From positions 1 to 36,241 of IMG/VR virus record IMGVR_UViG_3300030389_001910: a DNA stretch of 36,241 nucleotides. The stretch is one strand, 5' to 3'. Shown here one piece after another: positions 1 to 7,689 of the stretch (the first letter of the stretch is position 1; every line of letters starts with the position of its first letter). The notes below the pieces were generated by a model, which saw only the letters and a program-made list of their open reading frames with translations, was not told the origin of the DNA and did no database searches. Source of the stretch: a virus. A program made the translations under genes and the position numbers.

Positions 1-1174
1 CTATTAAGTTAAGCTCTGCAGCTGTTGATGTAACATTTGTTCCACCAATATCTAATGTTGTTACTGATAATTCACCTGCCACAGTTGCGATACCATCTGC
101 AAAGGTAATTAAATCAGTGTCATCTGTATGACCAATAGTCGTTTCATTGATTATTATGTTGTCAACTGTGAGAGTTGTAAGTGTGCCAACTGATGTAATA
201 TTTGACTGAGCTGCACCTGTGACTGTAGCAGCTGTGCCACTTACATTACCTGTCACATTACCTGTCACGTTTCCTTCTACGTTTGCAACTAATGTGCCAG
301 TTGTCACTGTTAGATCGCCAGTAGATGAACCTGTGAACGAACCTGTTCCAACTATAAATTTATCAGCAGATTCATCAAATCCTATAAACGCATTATCAGA
401 ACTTCCTCTTTCCATGACAAGACCAATGTCACCTGATGGTGTGCCTGTTTGTCCGTTTGCAAGTTCAAATAATTTATCAGAGACTACGGTATTAGTTGTA
501 GATACAGTTGTCGTTGATCCGTTAACAGTAAGGTTACCTGTTATTGTAAGATTACCACCTATGGCATCTATCTCTGATTCCATAAGTGTAACTAATCTTG
601 ATAATGCAGCTTTTCTGTTTGTACCACCTGCACCGTCATCAACAACTATTAAATCTGATGTTGTTAAAGCTGCACCTATGTCTGTTCCACCATCTATCTC
701 TAAAGCAGATAATGATACTTTACCTGCTGTAGATATCGTATCAAGTTTACTATCAGCGATAGCCGCACTTGAGTTTATGTCTGCGTTAACGATAACACCA
801 GATCCAATGGCTGCAGTTCCACCTGATATTGTTATATCACCACTTATGGTTCCTTGAACATAAGTAGAAATCTGAGATGCGTTGACTTTCTTTTCAGTTC
901 CAGCATCAGATATCGCAAAGTCGTCACCATCAGCAATAGTAATACCTGATCCGTCTGTTAGTCCGTCAATGTTTAGTATTGCCTCGACATTACCAAATTC
1001 TAGAGCAGACGCACCAGAGTTTACTTTTAAAACTTGACCTGCTGATCCAATAGATAATGATGCACCAATACCACCTGCTGATAAAGGTATGAACTCGCCT
1101 GACTGAAACTCAGCCAAACCTGTTGCATTATTACTTCCGTCAAAGACGACTCTTACTGGTGTTTTACTACTCAT
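1..1174 (-). CDS. Repeat-containing phage structural (fibre-like) protein, C-terminus cut by window edge
   Basis: An open frame of 391 codons starts at ATG 1174 (MSSKTPVRVVFDGSNNATGL) and runs off the left edge, so the C-terminus is missing. The protein is rich in Gly, Thr, Ser, Ala, Asp and Ile and almost lacks Cys and aromatics, as is typical of beta-rich phage fibres. Near the window edge it carries ETTIGHTDDTDLITFADG and TNVTSTAAELNLI; TAAELN-type repeats recur in tail-fibre and other virion proteins of marine T4-like phages. AGGA lies about 12 bases upstream. It is the last gene visible of the late block that begins at 7447. Which virion part it forms cannot be told. High confidence that it is a structural protein, low for the exact role. 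Confidence 0.8.
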   Translation of the reverse strand, partial: MSSKTPVRVVFDGSNNATGLAEFQSGEFIPLSAGGIGASLSIGSAGQVLKVNSGASALEFGNVEAILNIDGLTDGSGITIADGDDFAISDAGTEKKVNASQISTYVQGTISGDITISGGTAAIGSGVIVNADINSSAAIADSKLDTISTAGKVSLSALEIDGGTDIGAALTTSDLIVVDDGAGGTNRKAALSRLVTLMESEIDAIGGNLTITGNLTVNGSTTTVSTTNTVVSDKLFELANGQTGTPSGDIGLVMERGSSDNAFIGFDESADKFIVGTGSFTGSSTGDLTVTTGTLVANVEGNVTGNVTGNVSGTAATVTGAAQSNITSVGTLTTLTVDNIIINETTIGHTDDTDLITFADGIATVAGELSVTTLDIGGTNVTSTAAELNLI

Positions 1175-1188
1175 ATTTTTATTTATTC

Positions 1189-1740
1189 CTAGAACTCAAA
1201 AAGTTGTGTTTGTTGAGTTGCTGATAAACTGTCTCCATTTGCTAGTGTTAAACCATTAAATACTCTTGTTCTTGATGCTGATGCCTTCATAGTCAAAGTC
1301 ACTGCCGCAGAACTCAATCCACCTGATGCAGTAAACACTGGTACTTTTCTTACTGGTGTTCCCTCTGTATCAGATATTGCAATTTTATTTCCGTCTGCAT
1401 CTTTTGAGTCATTAGGTATTGTAATAACTGTTCCGTCTGAACTTATTGTTGCACCACCTAAATTCAAAGTATCACCAGACAAAAATAAATCGCCAAATCT
1501 TTTAGACGCACTTCCTAAATTTCTTGTGCCGTTTCCGTCAGGTATAATGTCTTGATCAACTGCTGATAAATCAATTGATCCACCACCACCGCCTCCACCA
1601 CTTCCACCGACGGTGTGTATTGTATCACCGATTCTAACATGAAGTGTATTTGCACTTGTATTATGTGCTATCTCACCATCCTCTAAATTAGAAGTTGTTG
1701 GAGTGCCTGCGATTCTTTTTAATTTTATTTTAAGAGCCAT
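1189..1740 (-). CDS. Small fibre-like virion protein with glycine hinge
   Basis: 183 residues. The N-terminus (KRIAGTPTTSNLEDGEIAHN, then a short beta segment to IGDTIHTV) resembles the N-terminal module seen at the start of many phage fibre and adhesin proteins (PTTSNLxxGEIAxN). A run of glycines at residues 45-55 forms a flexible hinge before a second beta-rich part (NLGSASKRFGDLFLSG). No Cys, no signal peptide. The ATG overlaps the stop of the upstream gene (TAATG), so translation is probably coupled. Its neighbours on both sides are structural, suggesting a virion appendage component. The family-level role is inferred; no specific T4 counterpart is recognised. Confidence 0.7.
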   Translation of the reverse strand: MALKIKLKRIAGTPTTSNLEDGEIAHNTSANTLHVRIGDTIHTVGGSGGGGGGGSIDLSAVDQDIIPDGNGTRNLGSASKRFGDLFLSGDTLNLGGATISSDGTVITIPNDSKDADGNKIAISDTEGTPVRKVPVFTASGGLSSAAVTLTMKASASRTRVFNGLTLANGDSLSATQQTQLFEF

Positions 1741-2627
1741 TAATTACCATCCACTTGATCTGTAAATTCTAGTTTACCTGAAGAGGAATTAAATACTAAA
1801 AATTTTCCATTACCAAGTGATGATGTATCAACATCGTCCAAGTCTTGCAGTCTTACTGCTCCACCGCCTCCTATTGTTGCCATTTGTTGTGATATGATAT
1901 TTTTAAATTGTCTAAAATCTTCTTTTAATTTTGTTAGTTCATTCTGTTCTGGTTGTTCTGGTAAATAACTTTTCATTTTATGAGCCAGTTCTCTTTTCTC
2001 TAGATTTTGTTCAAAACTGTCTAATCTCTCAAAAAATGTTTTAAGCACATCAACTCTATGTGCATTATCTTCTTTTGTGATTTCTTGTTTTCTCTCAACT
2101 GGCACTTCTCTTACAATCTCTCTAGTAAAATGCTTCTCAATAATCTTTGGTTCATCTTCTTCTTTTCTCATCTCTTTAGTTTTCTTTTTCATTTTCTCAA
2201 TGTATCTACGATATACTGCAGCCTCTGCCGTCTTACCCATGACTCTTGCTCTTTGTTCCATGGCAATGGCAGCTTGTATTTTATGTGCGTGAGTTTTACC
2301 AGAATTGATAATTTTTTTTACAGATGCCCTTGCCGTTTCAACATCTTTGAATCCTAAACCATGTATAGTTCCTTTAGGATTTTCATCTGTATATAAATCT
2401 GAATGTTTATCAGAACCTGCAGGTTGTCCTTTTTTTCTAGGTATTCTAGGTGCCTCAGATATTAGATTAAAAAAATCTGATAGTGACTGTCCTACAGACA
2501 CACGAGGTTTAAATCTTCTATCTTTTTCTTCTTGTATCTTTTGAACTTTATCTTTTTCCTCTGATACAAGAGACATGAATTGACCTAGATCTTGCATTAG
2601 TTGTCTACCTTTGCCCCTGCTCTCCAT
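1740..2627 (-). CDS. Coiled-coil virion-associated protein, hypothetical
   Basis: About 295 residues from ATG 2627, which has a good Shine-Dalgarno (GGAG, 9 bases upstream). An ATG at 2597 that overlaps the upstream stop as TAATG (AAAGG upstream) is a real alternative giving 285 residues. The longer reading from 2642 needs a TTG. The middle third is strongly charged and predicted helical or coiled coil, rich in Lys and Glu. The tail changes to a short Gly-rich linker followed by LQDLDDVDTSSLGNGKFLVF, a module common at the ends of structural proteins in marine T4-like phages. It overlaps the nucleotidyltransferase gene upstream and touches the fibre-like gene downstream. Probably a virion component; function unknown. 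Confidence 0.65.
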   Translation of the reverse strand: MESRGKGRQLMQDLGQFMSLVSEEKDKVQKIQEEKDRRFKPRVSVGQSLSDFFNLISEAPRIPRKKGQPAGSDKHSDLYTDENPKGTIHGLGFKDVETARASVKKIINSGKTHAHKIQAAIAMEQRARVMGKTAEAAVYRRYIEKMKKKTKEMRKEEDEPKIIEKHFTREIVREVPVERKQEITKEDNAHRVDVLKTFFERLDSFEQNLEKRELAHKMKSYLPEQPEQNELTKLKEDFRQFKNIISQQMATIGGGGAVRLQDLDDVDTSSLGNGKFLVFNSSSGKLEFTDQVDGN

Positions 2628-4237
2628 TGTTGACAACTCCAATATCTCGCCTTTGTTTTTGGCCCTGGGTTATCACAATTATGTCTTGCTCTAAATGACT
2701 TTCTTCTCGCAGGGTCATCTCTTTTTATTTCTAAGTTTGGATCACCAAAACGAACAACAACCACTTTACCTTTTTCATTTTTTACATAAACTTTAAATTT
2801 TTTATTTGGATTTTCGCTTGTTCGAATAGGATCATTTAATTTTACTTTTTTCCCTTGATACTCTGCGGCTTCTGTAATTTGACCCCACTCATTTCTCAGT
2901 ATGAATGTGCCAAACCTATCTAATGGTTCTTTCTTTTGTTCAGTAATATTTGCATCAGCACACTGACCACAACAATCTGGTGTGCCACATTTATCATGAA
3001 CAACTTCAACTTTTTCAAGAAGTTTATTATATGTCTCTGTTAGTTTGATATACCAATCATCTCCATATTTTAGTTCATACTTTTCATGTATCTCTTCTTT
3101 TTTATACCACTCTTCTATATCTTCTTTTGTTAACTTTTTATTTTCGCCTGGTGTTATAGACTTTGTATGATCAGCATATGATTTTCCAATATCATATGAG
3201 TCACCAAACATTTGTTTAAACTTCTTTGTATATTGAGAAGGTTTTGTTTTACCTTTAGAATCACCTGGTGCTGGTTTGTATGCAGCTGGATTATCGTCAT
3301 CCATTTTTGCACCCTTTCTAAAATGGGCGGCTCTTGCATCTTTAGTTTTCTTTTTGACACCAGAATAATATTTTGCAGGTTGTGTGCCTGGTTTATCTTT
3401 TACGTCTTTATCTTGTTTGACGGGTGTTATTTCTTTTTGCTCTACTTTTATCTCATGTAACCATGCTTTGTGAACTTTACCTTGACTGTCATTAAAAGTA
3501 ATATAGTTTGTTCCTCTTTGAATAATTTTTCCTTCGATACCTTTTGCCTCCACTAAATCACCAATCTTCCATATCTCGCCAGTAAGATATCTATCTCTTA
3601 GTTGTTCGTATTCATTCATGACACCCATATCTTTCTGTTCTCTGATGCCCATGTATTTTCTAACATCTCTGAACAATTTTCTTCCGTCTTTAAATCCTCT
3701 AGGTAAACCATCAGCAAAATCATCGTACTCACCTTTGTTTGCATGATACCTCATTTTAGATGCTGACATACCTGATACACCCTCTGCATCTGGGTCTCTC
3801 TCTCCAGCAGATACGACATCAATGTTATCAAACTTGTAAAATCCATGTCTTTTTCCTTCGACACCATTATACTTTTTTAACAATGTCTCAAACTCTTTTA
3901 CTCGATCAGAGCCTGCAACCATTTTTAGATTTCTATATCCTTGCTTGTAAAGTTTTGTTGCAATGTCAATCGCAGTGATGGCACTCTTATCAGCAATGAT
4001 ACTTCTTTTATGTCTTGGAAACATTTTTCTCATATATGCCACTGTAAGTGCATGTGGTAATGGATCTTTATTTTGATTTTGTGAGAAACTAGGATATATT
4101 CTGTATTCGTCAGAACCTGCAACTTGTTTTGTTTTATTGATTAATTTTTCATGACCAGTTGTCGGTGGATTAAATCTACCGAATGCAAACACAACAGATT
4201 TGCCCGGTTGTTCATATGCATTAAATTTTTTAATCAT
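2597..4237 (-). CDS. Cytidylyltransferase-like (HIGH-superfamily) nucleotidyltransferase with long C-terminal extension
   Basis: 546 residues. Residues 15-190 look like a nucleotidyltransferase of the cytidylyltransferase/NMN adenylyltransferase superfamily: FGRFNPPTTGHEKLI at 19-33 carries the T-x-G-H nucleotide-binding motif (26-29), and GMSASKMR further on stands for the ISSTxxR motif. Enzymes of this fold transfer a nucleotidyl group to a phosphorylated substrate; the substrate here is unknown. The rest is Lys-rich and unlike that family, with a Cys cluster (CGTPDCCGQC) and a conserved-looking tail containing RHNCDNPGPKTKARYWSC. ATG 4237 overlaps the upstream stop by 8 bases. Its place among late structural genes suggests a virion-associated or late maturation role rather than bulk metabolism. 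Domain assignment confident, biological role not. Confidence 0.75.
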   Translation of the reverse strand: MIKKFNAYEQPGKSVVFAFGRFNPPTTGHEKLINKTKQVAGSDEYRIYPSFSQNQNKDPLPHALTVAYMRKMFPRHKRSIIADKSAITAIDIATKLYKQGYRNLKMVAGSDRVKEFETLLKKYNGVEGKRHGFYKFDNIDVVSAGERDPDAEGVSGMSASKMRYHANKGEYDDFADGLPRGFKDGRKLFRDVRKYMGIREQKDMGVMNEYEQLRDRYLTGEIWKIGDLVEAKGIEGKIIQRGTNYITFNDSQGKVHKAWLHEIKVEQKEITPVKQDKDVKDKPGTQPAKYYSGVKKKTKDARAAHFRKGAKMDDDNPAAYKPAPGDSKGKTKPSQYTKKFKQMFGDSYDIGKSYADHTKSITPGENKKLTKEDIEEWYKKEEIHEKYELKYGDDWYIKLTETYNKLLEKVEVVHDKCGTPDCCGQCADANITEQKKEPLDRFGTFILRNEWGQITEAAEYQGKKVKLNDPIRTSENPNKKFKVYVKNEKGKVVVVRFGDPNLEIKRDDPARRKSFRARHNCDNPGPKTKARYWSCQQWRAGAKVDN

Positions 4238-4526
4238 CTTCTTTCTCTGGTCTCTTTGGATGAAAATTTAACTTAATAATCTTGGCATCTTTTTTCACTG
4301 ACTTTCCGTCAAGTAAAACTTCTATTGGATAAGGAACAAGTTCATTGGCCCAATATGCGATTGAATAACTACCATCTTTGTTTAATCTTACAAGTAAACC
4401 TCTATCATAATCATCTTTATCTTGTTTCAAAACATTAAGTTTACCAGTCTGTAACATCAAGTCAGCTCGACTATCAGGCACATTTTCTTTTAATGTTTCG
4501 ATAAATTTAGTAAATTTTTTAATCAT
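4230..4526 (-). CDS. Conserved-looking small hypothetical protein in late operon
   Basis: 98 residues, start MIKKFTKFIETLKENV, ending in the acidic-basic tail PKRPEKEDD. A central stretch (GLLVRLNKDGSYSIAYWANE) looks like a small beta-sheet fold. I do not recognise the family. The ATG is embedded with the upstream stop as ATGATTAA, and the gene's own stop is arranged in the same way with the next gene, so it sits in a translationally coupled chain of late genes. Size, coding-like composition and exact packing make it a real gene. Confidence 0.6.
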   Translation of the reverse strand: MIKKFTKFIETLKENVPDSRADLMLQTGKLNVLKQDKDDYDRGLLVRLNKDGSYSIAYWANELVPYPIEVLLDGKSVKKDAKIIKLNFHPKRPEKEDD

Positions 4527-4896
4527 CCTTTTTCTGTCTTGCCCTTTTTACTTTTTCAATCTCTGCTTTTTTTACTTTGATTAGACTTCTTTTTGCAATC
4601 TTATCAATAGCACCTCCATATTTTGCATTTACTTGTTGATCTATTTTCATTTTCTGCATGGGTGACATTTGATCATATTTTGGATAGAATTTTTTACGGA
4701 TAAGTTTTCTTGCCATCTTAGTTGCCTTAACACGTTGTTTCATAGGCGAAGCAATCTTTTTCATTGCTCTTTCTCTTTTGGCTTTAAATGCTGATGTTTT
4801 TGCGAGGCGAGCCATTCTTCTACCAATCTTTCTTCTTTGTGCGACTGATACGACTCGTTCTTTGAGTTCTTCTAGTAAATCTTTTATTGTTTTCAT
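4519..4896 (-). CDS. Highly basic small late protein
   Basis: 125 residues with an extremely high share of Lys and Arg (for example RRKIGRRMARLAKTSAFKAK) and an isoelectric point that must be above 10. The N-terminus (MKTIKDLLEELKERV) is a short amphipathic helix. Such proteins in late phage blocks are often prohead-core, internal or nucleic-acid-binding proteins, but I cannot assign it to a family. The ATG overlaps the upstream stop as ATGA and the stop overlaps the next ATG by 8 bases. Role inferred only from charge and position. Confidence 0.6.
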   Translation of the reverse strand: MKTIKDLLEELKERVVSVAQRRKIGRRMARLAKTSAFKAKRERAMKKIASPMKQRVKATKMARKLIRKKFYPKYDQMSPMQKMKIDQQVNAKYGGAIDKIAKRSLIKVKKAEIEKVKRARQKKDD

Positions 4897-6125
4897 CTAT
4901 CCCATGCCTTTATCGCAGTGAAATTATTAAACGAAAATTCCATTCTATCGACTAATTTCACAGCATTACCTGACACTCTATCTATTGCAACATAACCCTC
5001 TGGGTTAACCACTTTATATCCATTATCAGTTCGTATAAAAGTGCCTGTTAATTGTTTAACACTATTTAGTTTTCTAACAATTTGCATTTTCGCATCTATC
5101 ATAAAGTTTTGAAACTTAACAACTTCAGTCAAGTTTCTTACATGTTTTTTTACTTCTATAGTGTATTGTTTAGAAATATTCTCGTATTTTTTCTTTCCAG
5201 CAGGTGTTTTTACTTTATCAATCTGTTTTTTTACTGAGTCTTGTATCCAATTTACATACTCTGCGGCATGTCTATTTGCATTCTTAACTTTTTGTCCTCT
5301 TCTAACTTTACTATTCGTATATGTCTTATATGATGCACCTGCCAATGCACCAGTCATTGACTCTTGTAATCTTAAAAACTTTTTCAACATTGTTGCATCT
5401 ATTCTTTGAAATGTCTTACCAACATCTGATAAAGTTTTAGTTACCATTGCAGTTTCTTTGGCATTGAATGTTGCTTTACCTGATACATCTTTATACGTTG
5501 CATCATCCATCCAAACCGAGGCAGACTTGTTTAAATTACTAATATTTGCACCAAAAGATGCTTTCATATCAGGTAATGATTTGCCAGAATATGTTGTATG
5601 CCATACAACTCCTATCTTTGCTTTTTTCATAACCTTTCCTAAATCAGAATCTACTGGTACAGCGTAAACTATAGTATTTGGTTGAAACGTATAAACTTTC
5701 TCACCATCAATCGTATCAGTTTCAAGATCATTGGTAAACATAAGATCACCTTGAAGAACCCCTTTGATACCTAACTTTGAAAACTCTTTTAGTGCGACTT
5801 TAAATTTTGCATTTAGTTCACCAGATAAATCTGCATCAATCTCTGCGTTTGTCTTATATAACTTTGGGTTAACATTAAATACTGATTTCTTTGCAACAAA
5901 AAACTTTCCGTCCTCTGGGTCTATACCTGCGAATATCGCTGGAGCACCATCCCATTTGACTGTCATGTTTACAGATGATCTACTTGCACCTGCTAACATG
6001 TCTCTTAAACTTCTTAAAAAGTTTATTGCAGCTCTTCCACCTGGCACACCAAAGTTTATTATTTCATCCTCGATATGTTCAAGATGTAAATTTTTACCTG
6101 CTTGTTCTTCTAAAAATTTTATCAT
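4893..6125 (-). CDS. KxDG-motif, ligase/nucleotidyltransferase-like phage protein
   Basis: 410 residues. The N-terminal third contains LEHIEDEIINFGVPGG followed by VKWDGAPAIFAG at 56-67; Lys57-Trp-Asp59-Gly60 matches motif I (KxDG) of covalent nucleotidyltransferases (DNA and RNA ligases, capping enzymes), where the Lys takes the AMP. VLQGDLMF at 123-130 fits motif III, FFVAKKSVFN follows motif I by about 17 residues, and IGVVWHTTY (171-179) may be motif IV. Related proteins with the same HxEDxI and KxDG pattern occur in many large phages, usually annotated as unknown. The C-terminal half is helical and basic. ATG 6125 overlaps the upstream stop (ATGA). Ligase-type chemistry is an inference from motifs. 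Confidence 0.65.
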   Translation of the reverse strand: MIKFLEEQAGKNLHLEHIEDEIINFGVPGGRAAINFLRSLRDMLAGASRSSVNMTVKWDGAPAIFAGIDPEDGKFFVAKKSVFNVNPKLYKTNAEIDADLSGELNAKFKVALKEFSKLGIKGVLQGDLMFTNDLETDTIDGEKVYTFQPNTIVYAVPVDSDLGKVMKKAKIGVVWHTTYSGKSLPDMKASFGANISNLNKSASVWMDDATYKDVSGKATFNAKETAMVTKTLSDVGKTFQRIDATMLKKFLRLQESMTGALAGASYKTYTNSKVRRGQKVKNANRHAAEYVNWIQDSVKKQIDKVKTPAGKKKYENISKQYTIEVKKHVRNLTEVVKFQNFMIDAKMQIVRKLNSVKQLTGTFIRTDNGYKVVNPEGYVAIDRVSGNAVKLVDRMEFSFNNFTAIKAWDR

Positions 6126-7447
6126 TTCTTTGACAATCCGTTATATTTTACTGAAAGACTAAACTGTCCTAGTTTTTTTAATCCAGCATGACCTGATTTA
6201 TTTGTTCGTATAGTCATTTTCATTTTTAAAGTATCTGGGCCAGATGTCAACTCAATAAACCAATTTTGTTTTGATGATGTAGATGCTGTTGCTTTGATAA
6301 ATTTTACTTGTGGTAAAAATACACCAAGTTCATCCTTATCAGTTACTTCCTCATAATCACTACCTATTGCCTTAATAACAATTGTAGGAACATCTGGTGC
6401 ATCTCTTAATATATTTGTTTTGATATACTTTATTGTATTATCTTTGTTTTTATTAAATAATTTTATTATACCTTGTCTCATAATTTCAAGATATTCATCA
6501 TAAAACTTTTCGTATTGTGCGTTATTTGTAGAATTAAATTTTCTTAATATATCTTTTGTTTTTCTGTCTCTAACAAATGACTTCTCAGGTGCCAAACCTG
6601 GTATTTTAGAATATACTTTTTTGTATGCTTGTGACATCAATTTAGGATAATCTCTGTCTTTAAATTCACGAAATATTTTTCCTATGTAAGTATTCAGTTG
6701 TGGCTCTGATGTTTTCTTTCCACCTGCTTTTAAACTAACACCTAAAATTTTATTATCATTATATGTGATATATAAATCACCTGGGTGTTTTTCAGGCACA
6801 CCTGCAGGTTTACCTCTATATCCCCACATCAAACCTTTAATCTTTTTATTTCTATCTTCTTGTTTAATATATTTAAGAACACCAATTGCATTTGCCATTT
6901 TATCATTAAACTTTGTTGATGTATCTGCTTTGTTAATGGTTTCCTCTGCAGCTTTGATATCTTTTGGTGATACGCATTTAAGTTTTTTTACATCTTGATC
7001 AATTAAGAATTGATGAAATGCTGTGATATCTCTTGGATTATATTTCTTTTCAAATGCGATTAAGGGAAATAATTCTGTGATACTTGAATTCAAAGTAGTC
7101 TCACCCATACCACCAGATAGTGGTTTTACAAAGATTCTAAAATTTCTGTTTTGATATGTGCCATCAATCGGATCAACTGACGATGAACTCGTGCCTAAAG
7201 ATGCTTTGATATCTGCTTGATTAAGATTTCTTAGTATCTCATCTCTATCAGTTTCTCTATCTGATGAACGAACAACATAAACATCTCTTTTAGATGATGA
7301 TAATTTATCAGACTTCTCATAACTTAACCCCCTCATAATATCTTTAGGAAGTTCCTCTTCTGCAAGAAGTTCTTCAACAATAATTAGTTTGGGTTTATAT
7401 GATTGTTCTCTAGGTCTTACTTGTTGTACAAATTTTCTAATAGACAT
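6122..7447 (-). CDS. Large hypothetical late protein with possible PD-(D/E)XK-like core
   Basis: 441 residues, the first gene of the late block, starting about 20-30 bases downstream of a late-promoter-like element; GGGGGAG lies directly before ATG 7447. Residues 222-260 (PGDLYITYND, then ILGVSLKAGGKKTSEPQLNT) show an Asp, a short beta hairpin and an S-x-K strand, a layout like that of some type II restriction enzymes and other PD-(D/E)XK folds; the acidic residue before Lys240 is replaced by Ser. Upstream, KPLSGGMGETTLNSSITELF may supply an acidic residue. The C-terminal 100 residues look beta-rich. No clear family match from memory. The nuclease reading is tentative; a head- or tail-associated role is equally possible. 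Confidence 0.55.
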   Translation of the reverse strand: MSIRKFVQQVRPREQSYKPKLIIVEELLAEEELPKDIMRGLSYEKSDKLSSSKRDVYVVRSSDRETDRDEILRNLNQADIKASLGTSSSSVDPIDGTYQNRNFRIFVKPLSGGMGETTLNSSITELFPLIAFEKKYNPRDITAFHQFLIDQDVKKLKCVSPKDIKAAEETINKADTSTKFNDKMANAIGVLKYIKQEDRNKKIKGLMWGYRGKPAGVPEKHPGDLYITYNDNKILGVSLKAGGKKTSEPQLNTYIGKIFREFKDRDYPKLMSQAYKKVYSKIPGLAPEKSFVRDRKTKDILRKFNSTNNAQYEKFYDEYLEIMRQGIIKLFNKNKDNTIKYIKTNILRDAPDVPTIVIKAIGSDYEEVTDKDELGVFLPQVKFIKATASTSSKQNWFIELTSGPDTLKMKMTIRTNKSGHAGLKKLGQFSLSVKYNGLSKK

Positions 7448-7470
7448 CGCTCCCCCATTTAATACTCATA

Positions 7471-7478
7471 TATTTATG
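7471..7478 (-). promoter_or_regulatory. T4-type late promoter (CATAAATA)
   Basis: The minus strand reads CATAAATATATGAG, one base off the T4 late -10 element TATAAATA. No TTGACA-like -35 lies 17-18 bases upstream, as expected for a gp55-dependent late promoter. Predicted transcript start is near 7465, just ahead of the late gene block that begins at 7447. It overlaps the stop of the preceding gene. Confidence 0.6.
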
Positions 7479-7689
7479 TTTTATACATCCTCATATGTGG
7501 AGGTATTCTATCCTTACCAAATGTTGGTTTTTTATTTTGTCTTCGACACCACTCTAATGCATCATCTTCAAACTCAAAGTTCCATACAACCTCATTTGTT
7601 TTTACATCAACACAATTATATGGATAATTTAAATTAGAATCGTCCATATCAACATAATATCTAGACTTTAATTTCTTGGAACTTGGCAT
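7474..7689 (-). CDS. Small hypothetical protein downstream of gp41 helicase
   Basis: 71 residues from ATG 7689 (MPSSKKLKSRYYVDMDD). I chose this start over ATG 7701 because GGAGAGAGG sits just upstream of it, whereas the longer start has no ribosome site. The sequence (CVDVKTNEVVWNFEFEDDALEWCRRQNKKP) looks like a small alpha-beta fold. No family recognised. The start overlaps the gp41 end by about 29 bases, so it is probably translated with the replication operon; it is the last gene before the late promoter. Confidence 0.6.
   Translation of the reverse strand: MPSSKKLKSRYYVDMDDSNLNYPYNCVDVKTNEVVWNFEFEDDALEWCRRQNKKPTFGKDRIPPHMRMYKT

Noticed and set aside
219-857. Long plus-strand open frame of 212 codons
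   Set aside because: It is the antisense shadow of the repeat-rich structural gene on the minus strand; it is dominated by Pro, Val, Ser and Thr and has no ribosome site.
1180-1187. AATAAATA ahead of the partial structural gene as a late promoter
   Set aside because: Only about six bases from the ATG, leaving no room for a transcript start before the start codon.
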